From Micavibrio sp. (GTDB lineage: Bacteria > Pseudomonadota > Alphaproteobacteria > Micavibrionales > UBA9664): a stretch of DNA of 64,000 bases. A program made the translations under genes and the position numbers. This document shows, piece by piece, positions 36,009 to 44,948 of this stretch; position 1 is the stretch's first letter; each line of letters opens with the position of its first letter. A model generated the notes under the pieces. That model did no database searches, was not told the DNA's origin, and saw only the letters and a program-made list of their open reading frames with translations. Location of the stretch: positions 1-64,000 of the forward strand of contig PAAR01000003.1 in assembly GCA_002699085.1 (NCBI GenBank), read 5' to 3'.

Positions 36009-36809
36009 CTAAAACACTGTATCATCAAAGATAATTTCCAAGCCATCATAGGCTGGCGCATAGCCGTCTGGCGTCTCATTGAGGATTGTTTGATAATCCA
36101 TTCCCTTACCCATAGCCGTCAAATAAACCTGTTCTGCACCGATAACTTTATTATATTCAACGATCTTCTCGAACGTGCAATGCACACGATCATTCATACT
36201 TTTATAGGCAGCACAATCAACAACCCATGTTTTAATACCTTTTAGCGCCTCTACAGATTCAGGCAGCATACGCGCCATATCAGTGGTATAGGCAAAATCA
36301 CCAAACCGAAAACCGCTCGCTGTTACTGTTTCATGGTCAAGCGGCACGAGTGTGAACTTAAAGCCTGCCACTTCATGTTGCTTATAATAATCTGTTTCTT
36401 CCCAAAAATGTGCCTGCAAATACTGTACGTAAAGATCAGGACGACTTGGCTTAAACAAAAAGTTAAATCGTTCAACAATTTCATCCATCGTTTCACGACT
36501 ACCATAAGTTGGTATCACTGTTTTGTTTAGCTCAGCCAGCCATCTCAACTCATCAATCCCTGCTATATGATCGGCATGAGCATGTGTATAAAGAACAGCA
36601 TCGGGGCAAGACAAATCAGTACTATTAAACTGCATCTTAAACTCAGGCCCTGTATCAATAATGAGATTCTTACCACCATCTGTAATAGCGACACAGCAGC
36701 GTGTACGACGATTTCTTAGCTCATTAGGATCACACTTACCCCAATCATTGCCAATAGCGGGCACGCCCGCTGAATTACCACAACCTAATATAACCGCTTT
36801 TTTATTCAT
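36009..36809 (-). CDS. MBL-fold hydrolase (PhnP-like)
   Basis: It belongs to the metallo-beta-lactamase fold and the PhnP/RNase Z-like group of phosphodiesterases. The first zinc motif is THAHADHIAGIDEL (about residues 77-90), with LGCGNSAGVPAIG at the N-terminus and LVPLDHE for the third ligand. A CRTRCC-like RNRRTRCCVAI segment is present. The gene is the last of the tatD-metG-holB-tmk run and starts inside the tatD stop (4-base overlap). In other alphaproteobacteria an MBL gene sits beside tatD in the same way. The substrate is unknown. Confidence 0.88.
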   Translation of the reverse strand: MNKKAVILGCGNSAGVPAIGNDWGKCDPNELRNRRTRCCVAITDGGKNLIIDTGPEFKMQFNSTDLSCPDAVLYTHAHADHIAGIDELRWLAELNKTVIPTYGSRETMDEIVERFNFLFKPSRPDLYVQYLQAHFWEETDYYKQHEVAGFKFTLVPLDHETVTASGFRFGDFAYTTDMARMLPESVEALKGIKTWVVDCAAYKSMNDRVHCTFEKIVEYNKVIGAEQVYLTAMGKGMDYQTILNETPDGYAPAYDGLEIIFDDTVF

Positions 36810-37594
36810 TTTTTTGCTTTGGTGAATAATCTAAAAAAATTATCAGAGGTAATCTGCGCCATTTCTTGCATAGAAACACCGTGCAAATCGGCCAGTACCT
36901 GACATGTATGACTAATAAGGGCAGGTTCATTATCCTTACCACGATGCGGTACAGGTGCCAGAAACGGCGCATCTGTTTCAATCAACAATCTATCCAGCGG
37001 CACGTCTTTTGCTGTATCACGTAAATCTTGCGATTTTTTAAAGGTCAGAATACCTGAGAATGATACATAAAAGCCAAATTCAACGGCTTCCATGGCTAGT
37101 TCACGCTTCGATGAGAAACAATGCAACAGTCCTTTAAGGCGTGTACCACGCCCCTCCTCACGGATAATACGCATGGTGTCAGCTTCGGCATCACGGGAAT
37201 GGACGATGATTGGCAGATCAGCCTCAATACAAGCCTGCAGATGTTTACGAAACGAAGCGATTTGTTCATCTTTTGGCGAGTGCATATAGTGATAATCCAA
37301 ACCAGACTCGCCTATACCAATAACTTTTGGGTGATTGGTTAGATTAACGATATCTTGTTTTGTATAAGCTTTTTCTTCATCCAGTGCGGCTTCATGCGGA
37401 TGTGTCCCTATGGTTGCCCAGACATTGCCGTGGCGAGACGCTATATCAATCAATGTGTCTTTTTCTTTGTGTATTTCACAGCAAATAGTCAGCATATGCG
37501 ACACACTAGCCGCCTTTGCCCGTGTAATAATCTCATCAGGTGAGCCTAAGCCCTCACGCTCGTGATTAAGATGACAATGTGAATCAACAAACAT
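36806..37594 (-). CDS. tatD: TatD-family hydrolase
   Basis: TatD-type metal-dependent deoxyribonucleases are amidohydrolase-fold enzymes. FVDSHCHLNHEREG, GTHPHEA, GIGESGLDYHYMHSPKDEQIASFRKHLQ, IVHSRDAE, LLHCFSS and LIETDAPFLAPVPHRGKDNEPA are in the family order. The 262-residue length is normal. It is downstream of metG, separated by a two-hairpin repeat, and overlaps the MBL gene by four bases. Confidence 0.95.
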   Translation of the reverse strand: MFVDSHCHLNHEREGLGSPDEIITRAKAASVSHMLTICCEIHKEKDTLIDIASRHGNVWATIGTHPHEAALDEEKAYTKQDIVNLTNHPKVIGIGESGLDYHYMHSPKDEQIASFRKHLQACIEADLPIIVHSRDAEADTMRIIREEGRGTRLKGLLHCFSSKRELAMEAVEFGFYVSFSGILTFKKSQDLRDTAKDVPLDRLLIETDAPFLAPVPHRGKDNEPALISHTCQVLADLHGVSMQEMAQITSDNFFRLFTKAKK

Positions 37595-37609
37595 TTCTTA
37601 CTTTCCTGC

Positions 37610-37673
37610 TTTTCCCGTGAAAACGGGAATCTTTTTGCTATTCTTATAAGATCCCTGCCTTCGCAGGGAATAC
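37610..37673. repeat. Two-hairpin element, copy F, between tatD and metG
   Basis: Hairpin 1 is TTCCCGT-GAAA-ACGGGAA (37612-37629). Hairpin 2 is TCCCTGC-CTTC-GCAGGGA (37652-37669), with 22 bases between. It lies inside an otherwise tightly packed operon, between the metG stop and the tatD start, where it might moderate read-through. Confidence 0.72.
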
Positions 37674-37679
37674 AGTTTA

Positions 37680-39248
37680 CTATGCGGCCTTTTCTTCTAG
37701 CTCCAAACGTGGAAACACCCCTTGCGGAACTGGTAATTCAGTGCCGACTTTTAATGCATGCTCTTTTGTTAAACATGTAAAATCACGTGCCTTTTCAGTA
37801 ACTGCAACTTGATCTAAAATTTTAGACGCTGAGTCAGGCATAACAGGCTGAACTAATATACCTAAACAGCGAATGGTTTCAGCCAGCACATACAACACTG
37901 TTTCCATACGTGTAAAATCTGTTTTCTTGAGTGTCCACGGGGCTTGTGCATCAATATACCCATTGGCAGCATTCACTAAACGAAAAATCTCTTGTAGTGC
38001 TTCATGGAATTTAAATTGATCGAGACCGGCACGGACGCTCTCAATAACACCATATGCATCGTTCAGCACAGCTAAATCTTCTTCATTAAAATCAGCATGA
38101 TGAGGCACTTTACCCTCACAATTTTTAGCAATCATCGACAAGGTACGTTGCGCCAAATTACCCAAACCATTGGCCAAATCACTATTGATACGATTAACAG
38201 AATTTTCATGTGAGAAATTACCATCATTACCAAATGGTATTTCACGCAATAGCACAAAGCGTGCTCCATCGACACCATAACGGCTAATCAACTCTTCTGG
38301 GGTAATCACATTACCCACAGATTTAGACATTTTCTGGCCTTCAACGGTTAACCAACCGTGGGCAAACACAGTCTTTGGCAAGGGTAGCTTTGCCGCCATT
38401 AGAAAGGCCGGCCAATAGACACAGTGGAAACGTGTAATTTCCTTACCCACCATATGAAACGCATTATTCCAAAACCCTTGGAATTCTTCACTGCTCGTAT
38501 CTGGATAGCCAAGTGCTGTTAAATAGTTAGTAAGTGCGTCAATCCAGACATACATGACGTGTTTTTCATTGCCAGGCACAGGCACACCCCAATCAAAGGT
38601 CGTACGAGAGATCGACAAATCACGTAAACCGCCCTTCACAAAAGACATCACCTCATTACGACGTGATGCGGGCTGAATAAATTCAGGATGTTCTTCATAA
38701 TAAGCCAACAATTTATCTGTATACTCAGAGAGCTTGAAGAAATAGCTTTCTTCTTCCACCCATTTACATTCAGCACCAGAGTCTGCAGCAATCATTGTGT
38801 CTTTATCAGGCCCTGCAATCAGCTCATCTAATGTATAATACGCTTCATCTCTGACAGCATACCACCCTGCATATTTATCTAAGTATATTTCCCCTGCTTC
38901 TTCTAATTTTTGCCACAAGGCTTGCGCTGCTTTTTTGTGCCGTTCTTCGGTTGTCCGTATAAAATCATCATTAGAGATATTCATTGGCGCTAAAGCGCCT
39001 TCAAACATCGCCGCTACTTCATCCGTAAAGGCTTGCGGACTAACGCCCTTAGCTTCTGCCGCTTGTTTCACTTTCAGACCATGCTCATCTGTGCCTGTTA
39101 GAAATTTTACCTTATAGCCATCAAGACGTTTAAAACGGGCCAATACATCGCAAGCAATATTCGTATAAGAGGAACCAATGTGTGGCGCCCCATTCACATA
39201 GTAAATCGGTGTCGTAATGTAGTAATATTTATCTTTTTTGTCAGTCAT
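37680..39248 (-). CDS. metG: Methionyl-tRNA synthetase
   Basis: MetG charges tRNA(Met). The class I HIGH motif appears as APHIGSSYTNIACD near residue 20 and the KMSKS motif as KMSKSVGNVITPEEL near 305. The length is 522 residues and there is no C-terminal tRNA-binding (EMAP-like) domain, the compact alphaproteobacterial form. It overlaps the holB end by eight bases and precedes tatD after a repeat. Confidence 0.97.
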   Translation of the reverse strand: MTDKKDKYYYITTPIYYVNGAPHIGSSYTNIACDVLARFKRLDGYKVKFLTGTDEHGLKVKQAAEAKGVSPQAFTDEVAAMFEGALAPMNISNDDFIRTTEERHKKAAQALWQKLEEAGEIYLDKYAGWYAVRDEAYYTLDELIAGPDKDTMIAADSGAECKWVEEESYFFKLSEYTDKLLAYYEEHPEFIQPASRRNEVMSFVKGGLRDLSISRTTFDWGVPVPGNEKHVMYVWIDALTNYLTALGYPDTSSEEFQGFWNNAFHMVGKEITRFHCVYWPAFLMAAKLPLPKTVFAHGWLTVEGQKMSKSVGNVITPEELISRYGVDGARFVLLREIPFGNDGNFSHENSVNRINSDLANGLGNLAQRTLSMIAKNCEGKVPHHADFNEEDLAVLNDAYGVIESVRAGLDQFKFHEALQEIFRLVNAANGYIDAQAPWTLKKTDFTRMETVLYVLAETIRCLGILVQPVMPDSASKILDQVAVTEKARDFTCLTKEHALKVGTELPVPQGVFPRLELEEKAA

Positions 39249-40419
39249 CTTGCCTATTTCCCATTAAAATCTCAAAACCTTCTTGCACGAGGTAGCGACG
39301 GTCTAAATAGGCACGTTGCCCTTCCTCGAAATGCACTCGCAACCTATCATAATTACTCACAAAATACTGTAAGTCATGCTCATTAAAGTAATTTTCCAAT
39401 ACCGCACTTTGCTGATAGCTTTTCAACGCTGTAAACAGCAATGAGTCATAAAATGATTTATGCATCGCTTTCAACCTGACAAGCTCTGCAGCGATCTTTG
39501 TCATTAACATCACAAAAAATGGAAAGCTATCATCCTTTTTCTTCATACTAAGAAATTCAGACAATTTCATCGCTTCAATACGGTTAAGCCCCGTGGACTC
39601 ATCGAAGCAATCAAAAACAGAAGCAGATATTTCCATATCTTCTTGTTCTGCCAATTCAACGGCTGAGCCAATACTCCCCTCACTCAAACAATGAATAAGG
39701 GCTTTGTTATGAATATCTAAACCAGAACGAGATAATAGCTCATCTAAATTTTCTTGAGAGAGCGGTTTAAACGGCATCACACGTAAGCGAGATTTAATCG
39801 TTGGCAAAAAATGTCCCATACGGTGTGCCACTAATATAATCAGTGCTTTATGGGGGGGCTCCTCTAATACTTTTAGTAAAGCATTTTGTGCTTGGCTTGT
39901 CATCAAATCAGCATCATCAATAATACAAATCCGCCAACCGCCCATTGCTGCTGTCGAATGCATAAATTTTGAAATTTCTCGGATAGCATCAACAGAGATA
40001 GTCGTTTTTTGAGCACCTGTTCTTTCATCTACTGGAGCCTCTACAATCAATAAATCAGGATGACCTAAGCTTGACACCTTACGTGCCGCATCACTTTCCG
40101 CTGGCACATTAAAATTCTCGGCCTTAAGGGCTTCACCACCAAATAAACTATCAGTTGCATTTTCACCGTCATGGAACAAGAACTTGGCCAAACGATACGC
40201 AAAACTTGCTTTACCTATCCCTTTCGTTCCAGTCAAAGCTATCCCGTGCGGCAATTTATCTTGATTATAAAGAGATAATATAAGCTGCTCTTGCTCATCA
40301 TGGCCGAGTACATTTTGTACCTGTGGCGGTGTTAGTAGACCTTCGGAAACAGCTGTATAAGGCAAGCCTCCCCCTAAATCACCATCTAAGTCATCATCAA
40401 ACTCTAATTCATCAAACAT
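39241..40419 (-). CDS. holB: DNA polymerase III subunit delta'
   Basis: The delta' subunit belongs to the clamp-loader complex. GLLTPPQVQNVLGHDEQEQLILSLYNQDKLPHGIALTGTKGIGKASFAY carries a P-loop-like GTKGIGKAS. Later blocks are IIDDADLMTSQAQNALLKVLEEPP and LIILVAHRMGHFLPTIKSRL, the usual sensor-1 and arginine-finger region of AAA+ clamp loaders. It has 392 residues and is located between tmk and metG as in related genomes. Confidence 0.93.
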   Translation of the reverse strand: MFDELEFDDDLDGDLGGGLPYTAVSEGLLTPPQVQNVLGHDEQEQLILSLYNQDKLPHGIALTGTKGIGKASFAYRLAKFLFHDGENATDSLFGGEALKAENFNVPAESDAARKVSSLGHPDLLIVEAPVDERTGAQKTTISVDAIREISKFMHSTAAMGGWRICIIDDADLMTSQAQNALLKVLEEPPHKALIILVAHRMGHFLPTIKSRLRVMPFKPLSQENLDELLSRSGLDIHNKALIHCLSEGSIGSAVELAEQEDMEISASVFDCFDESTGLNRIEAMKLSEFLSMKKKDDSFPFFVMLMTKIAAELVRLKAMHKSFYDSLLFTALKSYQQSAVLENYFNEHDLQYFVSNYDRLRVHFEEGQRAYLDRRYLVQEGFEILMGNRQDD

Positions 40420-40421
40420 GG

Positions 40422-41045
40422 TTAAATACGTTCAGTTACATTTTGTAAGATTTGTGCCGCAATTGCCTCAATAGATTGATTCGCATCAATCACAACGCAA
40501 CGATCTGAATTTTCTCTAGCAATATCCAAATAGCCTGTACGCAGACTATTGTGGAAGTCGAATTTTTTATCTTCAAATGTATCACGGCTTGGATCTCTTT
40601 TACCAATACGTGCCAAACCGACGCTCGGATCAATATCAAAGATAAACGTTAGATCAGGTTCAAAATCACCAATACATTCTTGTTTAATCGATTCAATTTT
40701 GTCTAAACCCAAACCACCAGCAACACCTTGGTAAACACGCGTTGAATCGGTAAAGCGATCTGTAATAACGATCTTGCCAGCCGCCAGTGACGGCTCAATC
40801 AATGAGACCAGATGCAATCGACGTGTGGTAAAGACAAGAAAAGCTTGAGCGATAACATCCCAATGCTGACCTTTGTGATCGATAAAACACTGCCATAATG
40901 CTTCCGCATCAACTGTACCACCAGGCTCTCTTGTTGTCACAATGGCAAAGCCTTTAGCCTGCAGGGCATCTTTTAATAAGCCAATTTGTGTAGATTTACC
41001 TGCGCCTTCGCCGCCTTCAAAGCTAATGCAAATGCCTCTGCCCAT
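40422..41045 (-). CDS. tmk: Thymidylate kinase
   Basis: Tmk phosphorylates dTMP to dTDP. The P-loop FEGGEGAGKSTQIGLL, the substrate block TTREPGGT and the DRFTDSTRVYQGVAGG motif identify it. The 207-residue length is normal. It starts directly after the dacA stop and ends two bases before the holB start. The tmk-holB pairing is common. Confidence 0.96.
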   Translation of the reverse strand: MGRGICISFEGGEGAGKSTQIGLLKDALQAKGFAIVTTREPGGTVDAEALWQCFIDHKGQHWDVIAQAFLVFTTRRLHLVSLIEPSLAAGKIVITDRFTDSTRVYQGVAGGLGLDKIESIKQECIGDFEPDLTFIFDIDPSVGLARIGKRDPSRDTFEDKKFDFHNSLRTGYLDIARENSDRCVVIDANQSIEAIAAQILQNVTERI

Positions 41046-42185
41046 CTACACACCACCTGATAAGCGATAACCTAAACCAGCAAAAAAGCGGACGATAACA
41101 TTAGATTTTTTAATAGGTGCCATCGCCACAAGTGGTGTCTCGGCTTTTTGACCATCACCAAAAGTAACTGTTAAAGTACCCAATTCATCACCTGCTTTAA
41201 TAGGTGCAATGATTGGTTCTTTGTAACTAACATCAATCTTTGTAGCACTCTTGTTCAATTTAGGCATTGTTACGACAAAATCTTTGGCAACAGAAAGCGG
41301 CACTATCTTACGATTACCGTAAAGCACCTTTGCATCTGCTATGACTTGATTTGATGCTAGTAATGTTTCATTGTCAAAGCCGTTTAACGCCCAAGACATA
41401 ACAGAAGCTGTTTCTTTAGCACGGGCAACATTCGATTCCATGCCATTCATTACCATGATAACGCGGCGATCATTCTTTGTACCAGACGCCATTAAGCCAT
41501 AACCACCGATTTCTGTGTGGCCAGTTTTAAGTCCATCTACATTCAAATCTGTACGAAACAATAACGGATTACGATTGCGCTGATTAATTTTATTGTACTC
41601 AAAAGAATGGATACTGAAATATTTATAGAATTCAGGGAAATCTCTAATAACATGCTCAGCCAATAATTCTAAATCAGCCGCTGATGAATAATGATCTGGA
41701 TCTGGCCAGCCACTAGCATTCACAAAATGCGAATGCGTTAAGCCTATTTCTTCCGCCTTTGCATTCATCGCCTGCGCAAAAGCCTCTTCAGAACCTGCCA
41801 AACCTTCTGCCAACACTATTGTTGCATCATTACCAGATTGAATAATAACACCTTTAATAAGGTCTTCAACTTTAACGCTATCGCCGACCTTAACAAACAT
41901 TTTTGAGCCACCCATCGCCCATGCTTTTTCGCTCACATGAAATGTATCACTCAGCTTGATATCGCCTTTTTCAAGCGCATCAAAAACCATATACATAGTC
42001 ATAACCTTACTCATTGAAGAGGTTGGCATTTTTTGACGTGGATTTCTTTCATACAGAACTTGCCCAGTCTCTGCGTCTTTCACAATCATTTGCTTTGCTG
42101 TCAAATCTGAAAATGGGTCAGCAGCAAAAGCATTTGTTGCAAAACATAAAATAACAATAAATAGAAAACGTTTTAAAACGGTCAT
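41046..42185 (-). CDS. dacA: D-alanyl-D-alanine carboxypeptidase (PBP5-type)
   Basis: A low-molecular-weight penicillin-binding protein that trims peptidoglycan pentapeptides. A signal peptide (MTVLKRFLFIVILCFATNAFA) precedes the active-site SxxK (TSSMSKVMTMYM), SxN as SGND, and KTG in DGLKTGHTEIGGYGLMAS. The C-terminal beta-rich domain follows, and the protein ends with a short amphipathic stretch that could anchor it to the membrane. It has 379 residues. rlpA and mltB are just upstream, so the operon has a cell-wall theme. Confidence 0.94.
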   Translation of the reverse strand: MTVLKRFLFIVILCFATNAFAADPFSDLTAKQMIVKDAETGQVLYERNPRQKMPTSSMSKVMTMYMVFDALEKGDIKLSDTFHVSEKAWAMGGSKMFVKVGDSVKVEDLIKGVIIQSGNDATIVLAEGLAGSEEAFAQAMNAKAEEIGLTHSHFVNASGWPDPDHYSSAADLELLAEHVIRDFPEFYKYFSIHSFEYNKINQRNRNPLLFRTDLNVDGLKTGHTEIGGYGLMASGTKNDRRVIMVMNGMESNVARAKETASVMSWALNGFDNETLLASNQVIADAKVLYGNRKIVPLSVAKDFVVTMPKLNKSATKIDVSYKEPIIAPIKAGDELGTLTVTFGDGQKAETPLVAMAPIKKSNVIVRFFAGLGYRLSGGV

Positions 42186-42212
42186 AAGAGTCTCAAATCA
42201 GCTAATTTTGGG

Positions 42213-43130
42213 TTAATCTACAACAATCATAGCGGTTTGATACCCGAGGTCAACCACGCTTTTGAGAGTTTGGTCGGCTGTTGCCACATCCATCAAAGGA
42301 CCGACACGCACGCGATAAAATGTTCCATTTGAACCTGTTACATTTTTAATAACAACATTCGTGTATTGGCGTGCCAACCTAGCTTTGAGCGCTTGAGCGT
42401 TCTCTGGGTTAGAAAAAGCCCCTAATTGTACAAAAATATTCGTAGGCGCTACAGGCACGTTACGCACACGCACTGTTTGAAGTTTTGATACGTCAGGTCC
42501 CATTGCGGCAGTTTGAATATAACCATGATCTATCGTCATACTAATCGGCAATTTACCATCTCTGTTATACGCAATTTCGGCACCCCTTGTATCTAAACCT
42601 TGGCGAGCAGCCTCTGCCAGAATACGACTTTCTTCTTCTAAAACATCGACACGTACTTTTGCAGTGCCTTTATTTTTATAGCCTAGCAATTCTGCTGCAC
42701 GTTCAGACACATCCAGCACACGTCCTCGTGCAAAAGGTCCACGGTCATTAACACGCACAACAAGCGAGCGGCCATTTTCGAGGTTCGTCACACGGACTAA
42801 TGAAGGCATCTGCAATGTTCTATGAGCCGCCGTCAAATCGTATTTATTAAAAATTTCACCATTCGCTGTCCGCTTGCCATGAAAGCCTGGACCATACCAG
42901 CTTGAAATACCTTGCTCTGAATGAGTAAATTTTTCTGTTGGCGTATAAACTTTTCCTTCTATTTTATAAGGATTTCCGACTTTGTAATTACCTTCAGCAG
43001 GCTGCACCACAGAACGTTTATTGCCCGGTAAATTCTTGATAGTATGGGCGGCTAATTGCGTTTGCGCACATCCTGCAAGACTGAGCCCAAAACTCAACAT
43101 CATTGCCATGATAAAAAATTGTCGTATCAC
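42213..43130 (-). CDS. rlpA: RlpA lipoprotein with septal SPOR domain
   Basis: RlpA proteins are lytic transglycosylase-like septal lipoproteins. A lipobox (LSLAGCAQ) ends the signal peptide. The double-psi beta-barrel (ISSWYGPGFHGKRTANGEIFNKYDLTAAHRTLQMPS and VRVNDRGPFARGRVLDVS) follows, and a C-terminal SPOR domain (FVQLGAFSNPENAQALKARL, VRVGPLMD) would target it to denuded glycan at the division site. It has 305 residues and overlaps mltB by four bases. Confidence 0.95.
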   Translation of the reverse strand: MIRQFFIMAMMLSFGLSLAGCAQTQLAAHTIKNLPGNKRSVVQPAEGNYKVGNPYKIEGKVYTPTEKFTHSEQGISSWYGPGFHGKRTANGEIFNKYDLTAAHRTLQMPSLVRVTNLENGRSLVVRVNDRGPFARGRVLDVSERAAELLGYKNKGTAKVRVDVLEEESRILAEAARQGLDTRGAEIAYNRDGKLPISMTIDHGYIQTAAMGPDVSKLQTVRVRNVPVAPTNIFVQLGAFSNPENAQALKARLARQYTNVVIKNVTGSNGTFYRVRVGPLMDVATADQTLKSVVDLGYQTAMIVVD

Positions 43131-44131
43131 TGGTTATAAGCCTCTTCTTGCTCTTGGCTATCACCTTGGGCAATAGCATCAGCCAATAACCCAACGGTCG
43201 TGGCGAAATATGTTGATCTATTCCACTTCAGAATAACATCATAATTTGAGTAAACCAAATACGTCTCACCAGAAAGTCCATCTGGGGCGACAATATAAGC
43301 TTCTAAACGCTTATTTGCCGATAAATTATGGCCATTTAATGTCTTTACACCAAGTTTTTGCCAATAGGCAATAGGACGACGATACTCTTTACCCACCATT
43401 GTCGCAGGAATACCTTGTGGCAATTTTACACGCTGTCCCCATCCTTGATTATGCTGCCAACCACTTTGACGCAGATAGTTCGCTGTTGATGCAAAAACAT
43501 CGTCCAGATCTTTCCAAATATCACGCTTCCCATCGCCGTCTCCGTCCACGGCATAGGCACGAAAACTAGACGGCATAAATTGATTTTGCCCCATCGCCCC
43601 CGCCCAAGAGCCTTTCATTTCATCTAATGTGATGTGCTTTTCATCCAAAATTTTTAATGCCTCAACTAGTTCTTTTTGAAAAAACTCACGACGGCGTCCT
43701 TCATAGGCCATAGTAGCTAAAGCATCTATAATGCCTGTACCACCCGTAAAACCGCCGTAATTTGTTTCAATACCCCAAAGAGCGACAATATATTGTGGCT
43801 CAACCCCATATATATTGGCAAAATGATTAAGCTGCACCCGATGTTGCTTATACATCAAGCGCCCTTTATCAATACGATCTTGTGATAGAATCTTTGGCTT
43901 ATATTCCGCATAAAGCGTTTTCTTTTCTGGTTGCGCTCGGTCAAGCTCAATCGTTCTTGGCTTAAAAGTCGCCGATTGTAGCGCCATCGATATGGTTAAA
44001 TCAGACACACCTTGAGAACGAGCATCAGCAGCAACCTCTTTTAAAAAAGAGCGAAATCCCTCTTCTGTATAAGCGTTGGCCGCCGAAAAGGGTAAAAATA
44101 GAGCAATCAAAATCATCAAAATATAAGGCAT
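43127..44131 (-). CDS. mltB: Lytic murein transglycosylase, MltB type
   Basis: It cleaves peptidoglycan glycan strands with formation of anhydromuropeptides. A signal peptide ends at AANA. The catalytic glutamate sits in LWGIETNYGGFTGGTGIIDALATMA, and the SLT_2-type blocks AGAMGQNQFMPSSFRAYAVDGDGDGKRDIW and YLRQSGWQHNQGWG follow. It has 334 residues. It heads the run that includes rlpA, dacA, tmk, holB, metG and tatD, all on the minus strand with overlaps or short gaps. Confidence 0.94.
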   Translation of the reverse strand: MPYILMILIALFLPFSAANAYTEEGFRSFLKEVAADARSQGVSDLTISMALQSATFKPRTIELDRAQPEKKTLYAEYKPKILSQDRIDKGRLMYKQHRVQLNHFANIYGVEPQYIVALWGIETNYGGFTGGTGIIDALATMAYEGRRREFFQKELVEALKILDEKHITLDEMKGSWAGAMGQNQFMPSSFRAYAVDGDGDGKRDIWKDLDDVFASTANYLRQSGWQHNQGWGQRVKLPQGIPATMVGKEYRRPIAYWQKLGVKTLNGHNLSANKRLEAYIVAPDGLSGETYLVYSNYDVILKWNRSTYFATTVGLLADAIAQGDSQEQEEAYNQ

Positions 44132-44187
44132 TTCTTCATGCTATATGACCCGCCTAACCGATCAAGCAAAAACGTCATGTTTATGAG

Positions 44188-44217
44188 TTGACTTTACCTG
44201 CCAAATTATGCGATATA
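44188..44217 (+). promoter_or_regulatory. Possible promoter of tRNA-Ser(UGA)
   Basis: TTGACT (44188-44193), 18 bases and GATATA (44212-44217), about 26 bases before the mature tRNA. The -35 box is good and the -10 box weak. Confidence 0.4.
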
Positions 44218-44242
44218 CCAATCTCAACCTGTTTAAAAATAC

Positions 44243-44332
44243 GGACAGATGGCAGAGTGGTTGAATGCACTAGTCTTGAAAACTAGCGTGGGCGCAAGTC
44301 TACCCAGGGTTCGAATCCCTGTCTGTCCGCCA
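44243..44332 (+). tRNA. tRNA-Ser(UGA)
   Basis: The acceptor stem GGACAGA pairs with TCTGTCC, followed by discriminator G and encoded CCA. The anticodon loop CTTGAAA gives anticodon UGA. A long variable arm (GTGGGCGCAAGTCTAC) and the T-arm AGGGTTCGAATCCCT complete a class II tRNA of 90 bases. Confidence 0.96.
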
Positions 44333-44340
44333 CTTAACAA

Positions 44341-44369
44341 AAAACCCGCTCTTCAGCGGGTTTTGTTTT
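44341..44369 (+). terminator. Intrinsic terminator after tRNA-Ser(UGA)
   Basis: AAAACCCGCT-CTTC-AGCGGGTTTT is a perfect 10-bp stem followed by GTTTTT, eight bases after the tRNA. Confidence 0.9.
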
Positions 44370-44388
44370 TCTCTATTTGCTAATCTTA

Positions 44389-44862
44389 TTAAACAGCCCG
44401 CAAAACAGGACAATAATCAATCTTTCCATCTGCTTGGATTATTGGATTGTCCTGAAGCGATATAAACACCATTGTTTCAGGACTTTTATTCCTGACATCA
44501 TGTATTACGCTTGATTGAAATAAGACTTCGCTAGCTGGGCCTATTTTAAGCCTGAAAGGACCGACATGCGCTGTACCACGACCAAACAGAACAGTGATTT
44601 CAGCCGTAGCGTGCTCGTGAAAATGTTCTCCTAAAGACGCTCCCGCATCAAGAATAAACACGTCTACATGCTGCGCCTGCTTAGGCATGGTTTCTGCTAT
44701 ACCGTCATTATACATCAACGTAATAACTTTTTTACCTTGCTCTTCTTCAAGCACGGTAAAAGTTGAAAAACAACGCCCTAGTAAAAGACCATATTCTCCA
44801 TTAAGAATACGGTCCCTATTTGCATTAAATGCATCTGATATATCTTTAATAATAGTTTCCAT
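44389..44862 (-). CDS. Cupin-domain protein
   Basis: This 157-residue single cupin carries the first motif HVDVFILDAGASLGEHFHEHATAEITVLFGRG with the expected histidine pair and glutamate. A second half reads FRLKIGPASEVLFQSSVIHDVRNKSPETMVFISL with a histidine. It is probably a metal-binding beta-barrel enzyme or sensor of unknown substrate. I chose ATG 44862; a TTG at 44871 is also open. It faces fumC divergently across a gap of 86 bases. Confidence 0.8.
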   Translation of the reverse strand: METIIKDISDAFNANRDRILNGEYGLLLGRCFSTFTVLEEEQGKKVITLMYNDGIAETMPKQAQHVDVFILDAGASLGEHFHEHATAEITVLFGRGTAHVGPFRLKIGPASEVLFQSSVIHDVRNKSPETMVFISLQDNPIIQADGKIDYCPVLRAV

Positions 44863-44948
44863 AGTTCTCAATATCCATTCTTTAGCAAATTGTCAAACAC
44901 TCTTGCCCTTTTTTGTAGGGTGCGTAGGATAGATAAAAAAGGATTAAT